Made by a program: the position numbers and the translations under genes
Source of the DNA: Sphingomonas sp. Ag1
GTDB taxonomy: Bacteria > Pseudomonadota > Alphaproteobacteria > Sphingomonadales > Sphingomonadaceae
Assembly (NCBI RefSeq): GCF_000980895.1
Contig: NZ_LAZX01000080.1
Coordinates: forward strand, 1-64,000
Direction: 5' to 3'
Length of the DNA stretch: 64,000 nt
Notes under the pieces: model-generated
Database searches by the model: none
Seen by the model: only the letters and a program-made list of their open reading frames with translations
Told to the model about the DNA's origin: nothing
Shown: piece by piece, positions 28,177-36,975 of the stretch
How positions within the stretch are numbered: position 1 is the first letter of the stretch
Layout of the letters: each line of letters opens with the position of its first letter

Positions 28177-28516
28177 TGTCCCTCGCCGCGCTCCTCCTCG
28201 CCGCTGGCGGCGGGGAACTGCCAGAGGAGGGGCGGGAAGCGGGGCCCAGCCGGTCTGCTCGCTGTTCCAACCAACCCCGCTCGAGGCAATGCCGGAGATC
28301 AGTCCCGAGCGGCCGAACATGACCGAGAGTTCATATACGGTCGATCCGGGGCATGTTCATGAGCGCGGCGGAATATGCGCTAGCCCGTGATCGGAGCCGC
28401 ACACTCGACATCCCCCGTGGAGCTGCGGCTTGGGGTTGCGGATCGGTTCAGCGGGGATCCCGACCGGGCAACAATTTTCGTGAGCGGCTCCGCACGGTTT
28501 TGATTGGTAGCGACGC
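28177..28516. other. 340-bp gap between dnaE and radical SAM gene
   Basis: Convergent 3' ends; no convincing coding frame. A 7-bp inverted repeat (AGCCGCA/TGCGGCT, about 28396-28432) and the nearby repeated element GGAGCCGCAC/GGCTCCGCAC give some structure, but I recognise no RNA family or mobile remnant. Confidence 0.35.
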
Positions 28517-29596
28517 TCAGCCGAACAACTCGCCCTGGGCGCCCAGCGGTGGTCGGAACAGGTCGGTCCTGAGCCCAAGGCGCTCGGCGCGACGGACGAT
28601 GCCGTGCCGCCGCCGGGCGATGTCGAAGCGGGTTCGGAGGAGGTCTGCCCACGGACCTTGGCCTCGCATTCGTGAGAAGAAGGCGGGGTCATTGTCCCTG
28701 CCACCACGCAGCGAGGCGATCGTCGCCATCACCTTGGCCGCGCGATCGGGGAAGTGTTCGTCGAGCCACGCGCGGAACAGCGGAGCGACCTCCCAAGGCA
28801 GCCGCACGGGGATGAACGACACATCCAGCGCGCCAGCCGCTGCGGCACGCGCGACGATCGTCTCCACCTCATGATCGGTGATGGCGGGAATAACGGGGGC
28901 CATGTTGACGTAGGTGGGAATGCCTGCCGCCGTCAGCTTCGTGACCGCGGCGAGGCGGCGTTCGGGATGCGGCGCACGGGGTTCGATCGTCATGGCGATC
29001 CGTGGATCGAGCGAAGTGACGGAGATGGCGACGCTGACCAAATTGCGCTCGGCCATCGGGGCGAGCAGGTCGATGTCGCGCACCACGCGGTCAGATTTGG
29101 TCGTGATTACAAGCGGATGGCTGTAGGCCGAAAGCACCTCGATGATGCCGCGCATGATCTGCCAGTGCGCCTCGATCGGCTGATAGGGATCGGTGTTGGT
29201 GCCCAGCGCAATGGGGGCGCAGCGGTAGGAGGGTTTGGCAAGTTCCTCGCGCAGCAGGCGGGGTGCGTCAGGTTTGGCGAAGAGTTTGGTTTCGAAATCG
29301 ATGCCGGGCGATAGATCATGGAAGGCATGGGTGGGACGGGCGAAACAATAGATGCAGCCGTGTTCGCAGCCGACATAGGGATTGATGCTGCGGTCGAACG
29401 GAATATCGGGGCTTTTATTGTGTGAAATGATCGTCTTGGGGGACAGTTGCTGGACGGTGGTGCGGACGGGTAGGGGCGGGCCGTCGATCATGTCGCGCAT
29501 GTCGAGCCAGTCGCCGTCGGCCTCTCGCGCGGCGAGGTTGAAGCGATCGCTGACCGGGTTGATGGTCGCGCCGCGATGGGGGCGTGGTTTGCGCAT
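28517..29596 (-). CDS. PA0069-family radical SAM protein (SplB-like)
   Basis: A 359-aa radical SAM protein of the PA0069 family, distantly related to spore photoproduct lyase. The [4Fe-4S] ligands are Cys77, Cys81 and Cys84 in the CxxxCxxC motif (GCEHGCIYCF); the downstream part matches the family (LGTNTDPYQPIE, ITTKSDRVVRDIDLL, VNMAPVIPAITDHE). Function is unproven but a DNA-repair role is suspected. A perfect alphaproteobacterial LexA box sits 25 bases upstream of this start, supporting SOS induction. Start at 29596 (MRKPRPHRG); an upstream in-frame start at 29626 would run through the LexA box and is less likely. Confidence 0.9.
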   Translation of the reverse strand: MRKPRPHRGATINPVSDRFNLAAREADGDWLDMRDMIDGPPLPVRTTVQQLSPKTIISHNKSPDIPFDRSINPYVGCEHGCIYCFARPTHAFHDLSPGIDFETKLFAKPDAPRLLREELAKPSYRCAPIALGTNTDPYQPIEAHWQIMRGIIEVLSAYSHPLVITTKSDRVVRDIDLLAPMAERNLVSVAISVTSLDPRIAMTIEPRAPHPERRLAAVTKLTAAGIPTYVNMAPVIPAITDHEVETIVARAAAAGALDVSFIPVRLPWEVAPLFRAWLDEHFPDRAAKVMATIASLRGGRDNDPAFFSRMRGQGPWADLLRTRFDIARRRHGIVRRAERLGLRTDLFRPPLGAQGELFG

Positions 29597-29620
29597 GATC
29601 GTCCGAACCACGATATAGCG

Positions 29621-29635
29621 GAACAAAGACGGAAC
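29621..29635. promoter_or_regulatory. LexA (SOS) box
   Basis: GAAC-AAAGACG-GAAC, the direct-repeat GAAC-N7-GAAC operator used by alphaproteobacterial LexA, lies 25 bases before the radical SAM start codon, a typical promoter position. The A-rich start of the spacer also matches known sites. Confidence 0.75.
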
Positions 29636-29741
29636 ATAAAGCGCTGAAGTCGGCGAAGGCCGGCCTGTCTCCGGCTAAATTCGGCCAGCGATCGCCCGAG
29701 CGTGGCCAGCAGTCGGGAAGAACCGCCCCGCGGTGATCAGG

Positions 29742-29948
29742 TCAGCGCCAGCGGCCGGTTTCCATCCAGCGCAGCAACGGCTTGAGCGGCGCGATCCAGA
29801 TGATGCCGGCCACCACGTAGAACAGCGCCTGCACCAGCGCGTGCCATTCGCCGACGGTGCCGGAAAGGCTGACGATCAGCGCGCACCAGACGGTGATGAG
29901 AAGGAGGATGGCAAGCATCCCCACCGGCTTGCGCCAGGACGGCGTCAT
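29742..29948 (-). CDS. DUF2842 family small membrane protein
   Basis: A 68-aa protein with two membrane helices (VGMLAILLLITVWCALIVSL and ALVQALFYVVAGIIWIAP) ending in RWMETGRWR, the pattern of the alphaproteobacterial DUF2842 family. Function unknown. The ATG overlaps the stop of the cyclo-ligase gene by three bases, so it is translationally coupled to it. Confidence 0.85.
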   Translation of the reverse strand: MTPSWRKPVGMLAILLLITVWCALIVSLSGTVGEWHALVQALFYVVAGIIWIAPLKPLLRWMETGRWR

Positions 29949-30496
29949 GACGTGATCCATTCCTGTTCGGTGATGATCGCGTGGAGCGGGACGTCCCACG
30001 GATCGACCGGGAGCCGTTCGACCTCCTGCACCGAAAAGGCAACCCCGATGCGGTGCGCATTCGGGTAGGCGGCAAAGGCGCGATCGTAATGGCCGGCACC
30101 CTGGCCGAGCCGGGCGAGCGTCCGATCGAACGCGACCAATGGTGTGAGGATCAGGTCGGGCACCAGTTCGGGCGCATCGGCGTCGGGCTGGCGAAGGCGG
30201 AACGGGCCGGTCGCGAGCGGCGCGTCATGCTGCCATTCGAGGAAGCGAAGCGGTGTTTCGCGATCAATCACATGCGGCAGCGCGATCCGGCATCCCGCCG
30301 CGCGCGCCGCGCTGACCAGGGCGGTGGGATCCGCCTCGCTGCCGACGGGCACATAGCTGGCGACGATCATTCCCGGCGCGAGCAACGCGGTGAAGGGCGG
30401 TGGCGGTGCGATGATCGGCGGATGGCGGCCGAGCGCCTGGCGCGCAGATCGGGCGGCGCGGCGCAGCGCCTGCTTGTCCAGCGGCGCGTCGTTCAT
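29945..30496 (-). CDS. 5-formyltetrahydrofolate cyclo-ligase
   Basis: A 183-aa enzyme that converts 5-formyl-THF to 5,10-methenyl-THF with ATP, recycling a folate that accumulates in slow-growing cells. Family landmarks: KQALRRAARSAR at the start, IVASYVPVGSEADP, and the C-terminal LGQGAGHYDRAFA motif (GxGxGYYD type, here GQGAGHYD). Start at 30496 (MNDAPLDK). It follows the 6S RNA gene, the same order as the E. coli ssrS-ygfA transcript, and overlaps DUF2842 downstream. Confidence 0.93.
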   Translation of the reverse strand: MNDAPLDKQALRRAARSARQALGRHPPIIAPPPPFTALLAPGMIVASYVPVGSEADPTALVSAARAAGCRIALPHVIDRETPLRFLEWQHDAPLATGPFRLRQPDADAPELVPDLILTPLVAFDRTLARLGQGAGHYDRAFAAYPNAHRIGVAFSVQEVERLPVDPWDVPLHAIITEQEWITS

Positions 30497-30509
30497 GATG
30501 CACGGGGGC

Positions 30510-30674
30510 GGGTGACGGGACCGCCATGGCCGTTTGCCGGGATATCCACTGACGCCCAGTACGTCAGGTGGGGACCATGTGCGTCGGGCCAGGGCCCGGG
30601 CAGGGACAGCCCCCATGGATGATGAATAGCCTCAGGGATAAGTCTAGGCTCGTACCGGGCAGTACCCGTCACGA
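30510..30674 (-). ncRNA. ssrS: 6S RNA
   Basis: The gap between zapA and the cyclo-ligase gene is the classical ssrS location. Minus-strand sequence folds as expected: an 8-bp closing helix GTGACGGG/CCCGTCAC (plus-strand 30665-30672 with 30512-30519) brackets about 160 nt, and a CTGACG/CGTCAG hairpin occupies one arm around 30548-30567, with a long GC-rich arm (CCCGGGCCCTGGCC) opposite. 6S RNA mimics an open promoter and sequesters the housekeeping RNA polymerase in stationary phase. Ends are estimates from the closing helix. Confidence 0.85.
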
Positions 30675-30679
30675 CCAAA

Positions 30680-31162
30680 CTAGTCATTCGGGGCGGGTTG
30701 CTCAAGGGCCTCCGCCAATCCTTCCAACCGTTCGGCGATTGCGACGAGCGTATCGAGGTCGACCGCCTCGGCCTGCGCGCTGTCGGATGCGACGGACGGC
30801 GTCGCCAGCTGGGCCGCCTGATCGTTGAACTGCGCGGTTTGCGCATCGAGCAGCGCGGATTGTTCCTCCAGCTGCGACGCCTGCGCATCGAGCAGCGCCG
30901 ATTGCTCCTCGATCTGGACGGATTGTGCCTCCAGCCGGGTGGCCTGATCGGCGAGCTGCGCCTGCGCCTCGCTCACCTCGTCGGCGAGCATCAGCGCGGT
31001 GAGGAGCAGCGCCTGCGGGACGCCGCCGTCGCCGGCCGCACGCAGCGCCTGCGGCCAGCGTTCCGCCACGATCCGGCCGAGGCGCTGCACCTCCGCCTCG
31101 CCGCCCTCACGGGTGTTGACCGTCCAGCGCGTGCCGCCGATGTCGAGGGAGACGCGCGCCAT
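30680..31162 (-). CDS. zapA: Cell division protein ZapA
   Basis: A 160-aa ZapA: the N-terminal FtsZ-binding domain (VSLDIGGTRWTVNTREGGEAEVQRLG, about 1-60) followed by a coiled coil. ZapA bundles and stabilises FtsZ filaments at the septum. It is longer than the usual 100-110 aa because the coiled coil contains 14-residue repeats (QLEEQSALLDAQTA-like, about 82-120) followed by an acidic tail. It overlaps the upstream coiled-coil ORF by one base and precedes 6S RNA. Confidence 0.92.
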   Translation of the reverse strand: MARVSLDIGGTRWTVNTREGGEAEVQRLGRIVAERWPQALRAAGDGGVPQALLLTALMLADEVSEAQAQLADQATRLEAQSVQIEEQSALLDAQASQLEEQSALLDAQTAQFNDQAAQLATPSVASDSAQAEAVDLDTLVAIAERLEGLAEALEQPAPND

Positions 31163-31383
31163 CAGCGATCGCCCTCCGGCGCGGCATTGCCGGTGCTGTC
31201 CTGATCGGTGGCGTCCTGCGCGGCGACCAGTGCGTCGATCGCGGCGACCGCCTGCGCGACCTCGCCACGCAAGGCGGCGTGCCGCTTGCGCAATGTCTCG
31301 GTCTGCTGCTCACGGCTGTCCATGGCCGCCTCGATGCGCCTGATCGCGGCATGAATCCGCGTCACAGCGTCGTTTTGTGTCAT
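31162..31383 (-). CDS. Short coiled-coil protein upstream of zapA
   Basis: A 73-aa, predicted coiled-coil protein (IHAAIRRIEAAMDSREQQTETLRKRH and AQAVAAIDALVAAQ) with a flexible acidic C-terminus. Its stop overlaps the zapA start, so the two are coexpressed. Similar short proteins precede zapA in other alphaproteobacteria (DUF4164-like); a role in the division ring, perhaps like ZapB pairing with ZapA, is an inference from position and coiled coil only. Confidence 0.7.
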   Translation of the reverse strand: MTQNDAVTRIHAAIRRIEAAMDSREQQTETLRKRHAALRGEVAQAVAAIDALVAAQDATDQDSTGNAAPEGDR

Positions 31384-31524
31384 GGGACCGGATTAGGATC
31401 GCGGTGCCGCAACGGCAACCCCCGGGCTTGTGCGCGTAACCCACAGCTGGCGGCCGTCCGGTTGACGCATCATGCTTCTCTTGCGACAGCGCGCCAAAAT
31501 CTGAACGAGAGGTGAGTCGGCATT

Positions 31525-32529
31525 ATGACGAAGGTTGCGATCAACGGCTTCGGCCGCATCGGACGCTTGGTGGCACGTGCGATGCTGGAGCGCGGCGGCA
31601 GCGATCTCGAACTGGTGGCGATCAACGATCTCGCCGATGCCAAGTCCAACGCATGGCTGTTCAGCCGTGACAGCGTTCACGGCAAGTATCCGGGCACCGT
31701 CGAGGCGGTCGGCAACGACCTGGTCATCGACGGCAAGCACATCCGCGTGACCGCGGAGCGCGACCCGGCGAACCTGCCGCACAAGGAACTGGGCGTCGAC
31801 CTGGTGCTGGAATGCACCGGCTTCTTCACCGATCGCGCATCGTGCGAAAAGCACATTGCGGCAGGCGCCAAGAAGGTGCTGATTTCCGCGCCCGGCAAGC
31901 ATGTCGACCTGACCGTCGTTTATGGCGTCAACCATGACAAGCTGGAGGCCGGCCACACGATCGTGTCCAACGCATCGTGCACCACCAACTGCCTGGCGCC
32001 GGTCGCCAAGGTGCTGAACGATGCCATCGGCATCGAGCGTGGCCTGATGACCACCGTTCACGCCTATACCAACGACCAGAAGATCCTCGACCAGATCCAC
32101 CCGGACCTGCGCCGCGCACGCGCCGCGGCGATGAGCATGATCCCGACCACCACGGGCGCGGCGCGCGCGGTGGGCGAGGTGCTGCCGGAGCTGAAGGGCA
32201 AGCTGGACGGTTCGGCGATCCGCGTGCCGGTGCCGGACGGCAGCCTGGTCGACCTGACCTTCACGCCGAAGCGCGACACCAGCGTCGAGGAAGTCAACGC
32301 GCTGCTGAAGGCGGCGGCGGAAGGCCCGATGGAGGGCGTGCTGCACTTCTCCGACGAGCCGCTGGTGTCGATCGACATCGTTCACACGCCTTATTCGTCG
32401 ACCGTCGATAGCCTGGAGACGGCAGTGATCGACGGCAAGCTGGTCCGCGTGGTCAGCTGGTACGACAATGAATGGGGCTTCTCGAACCGCATGGTCGACA
32501 CCGCGACCCTGATGGCGAAGCTGGGCTGA
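31525..32529 (+). CDS. gap: Glyceraldehyde-3-phosphate dehydrogenase, type I
   Basis: A 334-aa phosphorylating GAPDH: glyceraldehyde-3-phosphate + NAD + Pi to 1,3-bisphosphoglycerate. NAD motif NGFGRIGR at 8-15, catalytic Cys152 in SNASCTTNC, the downstream active-site His in [10 protein letters not shown], and the C-terminal [13 protein letters not shown]. The residue after INDL that binds the adenosine ribose is Asp, typical of NAD preference. Ribosome site GAGAGGTGA lies before the ATG. Followed by the MOSC gene and pgk in the same direction, forming a glycolysis/gluconeogenesis cluster. Confidence 0.96.
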   Translation: MTKVAINGFGRIGRLVARAMLERGGSDLELVAINDLADAKSNAWLFSRDSVHGKYPGTVEAVGNDLVIDGKHIRVTAERDPANLPHKELGVDLVLECTGFFTDRASCEKHIAAGAKKVLISAPGKHVDLTVVYGVNHDKLEAGHTIVSNASCTTNCLAPVAKVLNDAIGIERGLMTTVHAYTNDQKILDQIHPDLRRARAAAMSMIPTTTGAARAVGEVLPELKGKLDGSAIRVPVPDGSLVDLTFTPKRDTSVEEVNALLKAAAEGPMEGVLHFSDEPLVSIDIVHTPYSSTVDSLETAVIDGKLVRVVSWYDNEWGFSNRMVDTATLMAKLG

Positions 32530-32541
32530 TCCGTCGGGCCG

Positions 32542-32560
32542 CCCCGGCGCCACGCCGGGG
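32542..32560 (+). terminator. GC hairpin downstream of gap
   Basis: Perfect 8-bp stem CCCCGGCG/CGCCGGGG with a 3-base loop, 12 bases past the gap stop codon. No T-run follows, so it may act as a processing or stability element rather than a full terminator. Confidence 0.45.
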
Positions 32561-32578
32561 TGGTCACGCGATACGCGC

Positions 32579-33112
32579 ATGGCAAACGGGATCCTTGTTG
32601 GAATCGCGCGCCATGCGCGATCGCGAGCACCCATGGAGGTGTTGACCAATGCCGAGGTGACGCCCGAGGGCGGCATCGTCGGTGATTTTCGCGGCGCGAT
32701 GAAGGGCAAGCCGTACAAGCGGCAGATCACCCTGATCGAGCGCGGCGACTGGGACCGGGCGATGGCGGAAGTCGCGCACGCCATCGGCTGGGAAGAGCGG
32801 CGCGCGAACCTGCTGGTCGATGGGTTCGACCTGCCGCAGACGGCGGGCTGCCGGGTGCGGATCGGCGCGGACGTGATCCTGGAGATCACGCGTGAATGCG
32901 ATCCGTGCGAGCGGATGGAAGCGCTGGCCGACGGGCTGCGCGCGGCGCTGACCCCCGATTGGCGCGGCGGTGCGTGCGCGATGGTGATAAAGGGCGGCCA
33001 TATTGCCGTCGGTGATGCAATCAGGATCGAGGAATCATGGCCAAGTCATTCCGGACGCTCGACGACATCGGTGACATCCGCGGAAAGCGCGTACTCGTCC
33101 GCGAGGACCTGA
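32579..33112 (+). CDS. MOSC domain protein overlapping pgk
   Basis: A 177-aa protein with the MOSC fold found in molybdenum-cofactor sulfurases and YiiM-type reductases ([27 protein letters not shown] near 35-60; [11 protein letters not shown] with the conserved Cys near 105; [13 protein letters not shown] near 140). Single MOSC domain, no PLP or ferredoxin part. The conserved domain ends about residue 150, yet the frame runs on and overlaps pgk by 76 bases, adding a Ser/Thr-rich tail of about 25 residues that is just pgk read in another frame. The usual stop may have been lost. Substrate unknown; detoxification of N-hydroxylated compounds is known for relatives. Confidence 0.8.
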   Translation: MANGILVGIARHARSRAPMEVLTNAEVTPEGGIVGDFRGAMKGKPYKRQITLIERGDWDRAMAEVAHAIGWEERRANLLVDGFDLPQTAGCRVRIGADVILEITRECDPCERMEALADGLRAALTPDWRGGACAMVIKGGHIAVGDAIRIEESWPSHSGRSTTSVTSAESAYSSART

Positions 33113-34227
33113 ACGTTCCCTTCGCCGACGGGCAGGTGACCGACGACACGCGGCTGCGCGCCACCGTGGCGACGGTCAGCGAGCTGGCCGACAAGGGCGC
33201 GATCGTGCTGATCCTGGCGCATTTCGGCCGGCCCAAGGGCGTGCCGAGCCCCGAATTGTCACTGGCGCAGATCGTGAAGCCCTATGAGGCGGTGCTGGGC
33301 CGCCCGGTGCGCTATATCGACTGGGAAGGCGATGCGGCGAATGTCGCGATGCTCCAGCCGGGCGATATCGCGGTGCTGGAGAATACGCGCTTCTTCGGCG
33401 GCGAGGAAAAGAACGATCCGGCGGTGGTCGATCGCTTTGCCGCGCTGGGCGACATCTACGTCAACGACGCCTTTTCGGCGGCGCACCGTGCGCACGCCTC
33501 GACCGAGGGGCTGGCGCACAAGCTGCCGGCCTATGCCGGGCGGGCGATGGAGGCGGAGCTGGACGCGTTGCAAAAGGCGCTGGGCGAGCCGGAGCATCCG
33601 GTGGCCGCGGTGGTCGGCGGGGCCAAGGTGTCGACCAAGCTGGCGGTGCTGAAGCACCTCGTTGGCAAGGTCGATCACCTGATCATCGGCGGCGGGATGG
33701 CCAACACCTTCCTGGCGGCGCGCGGCGTCAATGTCGGCAAGAGCCTGTGCGAGCATGACCTGACCGGCACCGCCGACGAGATCATGGAAGCGGCCGATCG
33801 CGCCGGCTGCACCGTGCATTTGCCCTATGACGTGGTGGTCGCCAAGGAGTTCAAGCCGAACCCGCCGACGCGCACGGTAAACGTGCATGAGGTGGCCGCG
33901 GACGAGATGATCCTCGACGTCGGGCCCGCCGCGGTCGAGGCGCTGGGCGACGTGCTGAAGAATTGCCGCACCCTGGTGTGGAACGGGCCGCTGGGCGCGT
34001 TCGAGACGCCGCCGTTCGATGCGGCGACGGTGGCGCTGGCCAAGACGGCGGCGGCGCTGACGGTTGACGGCAGCCTGGTATCGGTCGCCGGCGGCGGCGA
34101 CACGGTGGCGGCGCTGAACCATGCCGGCGTGGCGGACGATTTCACCTTCGTCTCGACCGCTGGCGGCGCGTTCCTGGAGTGGATGGAAGGGCGCGAGCTG
34201 CCGGGTGTTGCGGCGCTGATGCGCTGA
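33037..34227 (+). CDS. pgk: Phosphoglycerate kinase
   Basis: A 396-aa two-domain kinase transferring phosphate between 1,3-bisphosphoglycerate and ADP. N-terminal substrate domain with [14 protein letters not shown] and HFGRPKG; hinge and nucleotide domain with [14 protein letters not shown], and the C-terminal [11 protein letters not shown] plus [18 protein letters not shown] at 33037 follows GAGGAA inside the MOSC gene, so its ribosome site lies within that frame. Ends before a long hairpin shared with the convergent GMC gene. Confidence 0.96.
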   Translation: MAKSFRTLDDIGDIRGKRVLVREDLNVPFADGQVTDDTRLRATVATVSELADKGAIVLILAHFGRPKGVPSPELSLAQIVKPYEAVLGRPVRYIDWEGDAANVAMLQPGDIAVLENTRFFGGEEKNDPAVVDRFAALGDIYVNDAFSAAHRAHASTEGLAHKLPAYAGRAMEAELDALQKALGEPEHPVAAVVGGAKVSTKLAVLKHLVGKVDHLIIGGGMANTFLAARGVNVGKSLCEHDLTGTADEIMEAADRAGCTVHLPYDVVVAKEFKPNPPTRTVNVHEVAADEMILDVGPAAVEALGDVLKNCRTLVWNGPLGAFETPPFDAATVALAKTAAALTVDGSLVSVAGGGDTVAALNHAGVADDFTFVSTAGGAFLEWMEGRELPGVAALMR

Positions 34228-34251
34228 CGAAACTGATGCGCTGACGAGACT

Positions 34252-34284
34252 GGCCGCTCCCCGGACATGATCCGGGGAGCGGCC
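34252..34284. terminator. Long perfect hairpin between pgk and GMC oxidoreductase gene
   Basis: A perfect 14-bp stem (34252-34265 with 34271-34284) with a 5-base loop between two convergent genes. No strong T-run, but the stability and location suggest a bidirectional terminator. Confidence 0.6.
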
Positions 34285-34290
34285 GATCGG

Positions 34291-35907
34291 TCAGGCCGCG
34301 AGCGCGGCCGGCCGTTCCACGCCGCGGATCATGTCGGCGGCCTTCTCCGCGATCATGATCGTCGGTGCATTGGTGTTCGATCCCACCAGCGTCGGCATGA
34401 CCGAAGCGTCGACCACGCGAAGGCCAGTGAGGCCGCGCACGCGCAGTTTCTCATCGACCACCGCCATCGGATCGCCATCGGTGCCCATCTTGCACGTGCC
34501 GACGGGGTGGTAGATCGTTTCGGCATTGGCGCGGATCCAGGCGTCGATCTGGTCGTCGGACTGGATATCGCGGCCGGGCGCATATTCGGCGCCGCGATAG
34601 GGATCGAGCGCCGCCTGATAGGCGATCTCCCGCCCCATATGGACGCAATCGCGCATGACGCGGCGGTCCACCTCACTCGCGAGGTAATTGGCGTAGATCA
34701 GCGGATCGGCGGTCGGATCATCCGAGCCGATGGTGATGCGGCCGCGGCTCTCCGGGCGCAGCTGGCACAAATGGAGCGAGAAGCCGTCCGATTTGATGCG
34801 CGTCTTGCCGTGATCCTTCATGATCGCGAGCACGCCGTGGATCTGCACGTCGGGGCGCGACAGCCCCTCGCGCGAGCAGAGGAAGGCGCCGGATTCCAGG
34901 AACTGCTGACGCCCGAGGCCGGTGCCGCGCAGGAGATATTCGAGGCCGACGCGAAGCTGGCCCAGCCCCTTGGTCTGTGAGTAGGCGGTGAGCAGGCCCT
35001 TGCTGTGCCAGCTCATGATGATGTCGAGATGGTCCTGCAGATTCTCGCCGACGCCGGGGAGGTCGTGGACCGGGCGTACGCCGACCTCGCGCAGCTGCGC
35101 GGCGTTGCCGATGCCGGAGAGCTGGAGGATCTGCGGGCTCTGCACCGCGCCGGCGCACAGGATCGCCTCGCCCGCGACCTCGACCCGTTCGGGCTGGCTG
35201 CCGTGGAGGTAGGTGACCGCGACCGCCCGGCCGCCCGCGACGACGATGCCGGTGGTGCGCGCGTCGGTGATGACGGTCAGGTTCTTGCGGTGCTGCACCG
35301 GGCGCAGATAGGCGGCGGCGGTGGACCAGCGCTGGCCATTGGCGATCGTCAGGTCGTAGCGGCCGAAGCCTTCCTGGTCGGCGCCGTTGAAATTGTCGCA
35401 CGAGCGGTAGCCGGCCTGCACCCCGGCGTCGACCAGCGCGTCGTGGAACGGGCTGTCGCTCTCACCCGGCGAGACAGTGAGCGGGCCGTCCGCGCCGTGA
35501 TGCTCGCCGCCGCGGTGATGCCCCTCCAGCTTGCGGAAATAGGGCAGGACGTCGGACCAGGACCAGCCGGTCAGCCCCATCTGGCGCCATTCGTCGAAAT
35601 CCTGCGGGTGGCCGCGGGTATAGACCATGCCGTTGATCGAGGAGGATCCGCCCAGCCCCTTGCCGCGCGGCCACCACAGGCGGCGGTTGTCGAGATGCGG
35701 TTCGGGCTCGGTCCAGAAGCCCCAATTGTGCTTGCCCTTGGCCTTGATCAGGCTGCCGACGCCGGCCGGCATCCTGACCAGCAATTCCTTGTTGGGGCCG
35801 CCCGCCTCGAGCAGGCAGACACTGACCGCGGGATCCTCACTGAGCCGTGCCGCCAGCGCACAGCCGGCCGAACCCCCGCCGATGATGACGTAATCGAAAC
35901 CGGGCAT
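34291..35907 (-). CDS. GMC-family FAD oxidoreductase (choline dehydrogenase-like)
   Basis: A 538-aa glucose-methanol-choline family flavoenzyme oxidising an alcohol substrate. FAD-binding motif IIGGGSAGC at 8-16 and [10 protein letters not shown]; the first GMC signature [16 protein letters not shown]; the catalytic His in [10 protein letters not shown] near 470, followed by the C-terminal FAD contact [18 protein letters not shown]. Length fits BetA/AlkJ-type dehydrogenases that feed electrons to the quinone pool. The neighbourhood of thiolase and acyl-CoA synthetases favours alcohol oxidation in a catabolic route rather than choline metabolism. Confidence 0.9.
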   Translation of the reverse strand: MPGFDYVIIGGGSAGCALAARLSEDPAVSVCLLEAGGPNKELLVRMPAGVGSLIKAKGKHNWGFWTEPEPHLDNRRLWWPRGKGLGGSSSINGMVYTRGHPQDFDEWRQMGLTGWSWSDVLPYFRKLEGHHRGGEHHGADGPLTVSPGESDSPFHDALVDAGVQAGYRSCDNFNGADQEGFGRYDLTIANGQRWSTAAAYLRPVQHRKNLTVITDARTTGIVVAGGRAVAVTYLHGSQPERVEVAGEAILCAGAVQSPQILQLSGIGNAAQLREVGVRPVHDLPGVGENLQDHLDIIMSWHSKGLLTAYSQTKGLGQLRVGLEYLLRGTGLGRQQFLESGAFLCSREGLSRPDVQIHGVLAIMKDHGKTRIKSDGFSLHLCQLRPESRGRITIGSDDPTADPLIYANYLASEVDRRVMRDCVHMGREIAYQAALDPYRGAEYAPGRDIQSDDQIDAWIRANAETIYHPVGTCKMGTDGDPMAVVDEKLRVRGLTGLRVVDASVMPTLVGSNTNAPTIMIAEKAADMIRGVERPAALAA

Positions 35908-36015
35908 CTTGCCTCTCCACTTTTTTCTGTTCTGCGATCCCGTTGGGCGGGATTCTTGTTGGCTTGATGATGCTATTGAAGTCGCGGTGGCGATGCCAGC
36001 CCGGACGTGGCCCGT

Positions 36016-36975
36016 TCAGGGCACGAGGACGATCTTTCCCACCATGTCGCTGCGCGCCATCGCGTCGAACGCGGCGCGCCAGTCGGCCAGCGGATATTCG
36101 GCATGGACGCGCGGGCGGATGCGGCCTTCGCTGGCGAGCGCCCAGATCGCTTCCTGATTCTCGCGGCCCTTGTCGGGGAATTGCCGGCCATATTCGCCGG
36201 CACGCACGCCGATGACGGAGAAGCCCTTGATGAGCGGCATGTTGGTCGAGACCCTGGCGATGCGGCCGGAGGTGAAGCCGACCACGCACAGCCGGCCGCC
36301 AAAGGCGATCGAGCGGACCGATTCGTCGAACACGTCACCGCCAACCGGATCGTAGATCACGTCAGCGCCGCCGCCGGTGAGTTCCTTCACCGCGTCGCGA
36401 AAACCGGGCGCGGGGAGGGTGGCGTCGACGCCATATTCCTCCGCCAGCACGGCGAGCTTCTCGGGCGAGCGGGAGGTGGCGATGACGCGCGCGCCGAGCC
36501 CCTTGGCGAGATCGACCGCCGCCAACCCGACGCCGCCGGTCGCCCCGTGGACGAGCACCCATTCGCCCGCCTGTACCTTCGCCAGCCGGACGAGCGCGAC
36601 ATAAGCGGTGAGATAGGCAGCGCCGACGCCGGCGGCCTGGGCAAAGGAGAGGTGCGGCGGCTTGGGACGGACCGCGGCGGCATCGACCAGCACCATATCG
36701 GCAAAGCCGCCGAGCCGCGTGCCGGCCACGACTGCGTCGCCCGGGGTGAAGCCGTCGCCGTCGATGACCTCTCCTGCCACCTCCATGCCGGGGGCGAAGG
36801 GGAGCGGTGGTTTCAGCTGATATTCGCCCCGGGTCATCAACAGGTCGGGGAAGTTCAGTGCCGCCGCCTTGACTCGGATCAGCACCTTGCCCGGCGTGGC
36901 GACGGGATCGGGCACGTCACGAAGCGCGGTGCCCGACAGGTCAGGCGAAAGCTGTGAGACGACCAATGCCCTCAC
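36016..36975 (-). CDS. NADPH:quinone oxidoreductase (zinc-free MDR family)
   Basis: A 319-aa medium-chain reductase of the quinone oxidoreductase type. The N-terminal GroES-like domain has AALNFPDLLMTRGEY and PFAPGMEVAGEV without zinc ligands; the Rossmann domain has VLVHGATGGVGLAAVDLAK and ATSRSPEKL, favouring NADPH. Close to eukaryotic QORL proteins. It overlaps the TetR stop by four bases and is therefore coexpressed with the regulator. Likely reduces a quinone or enone formed in the adjoining catabolic pathway. Confidence 0.88.
   Translation of the reverse strand: MRALVVSQLSPDLSGTALRDVPDPVATPGKVLIRVKAAALNFPDLLMTRGEYQLKPPLPFAPGMEVAGEVIDGDGFTPGDAVVAGTRLGGFADMVLVDAAAVRPKPPHLSFAQAAGVGAAYLTAYVALVRLAKVQAGEWVLVHGATGGVGLAAVDLAKGLGARVIATSRSPEKLAVLAEEYGVDATLPAPGFRDAVKELTGGGADVIYDPVGGDVFDESVRSIAFGGRLCVVGFTSGRIARVSTNMPLIKGFSVIGVRAGEYGRQFPDKGRENQEAIWALASEGRIRPRVHAEYPLADWRAAFDAMARSDMVGKIVLVP

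Noticed and set aside
28350..28516. Group II intron or tRNA-like sequence after dnaE
   Set aside because: Some stretches such as GGTTCAGCGGGGATCC resemble a tRNA T-arm, but no acceptor stem, anticodon loop or intron domain V could be built.
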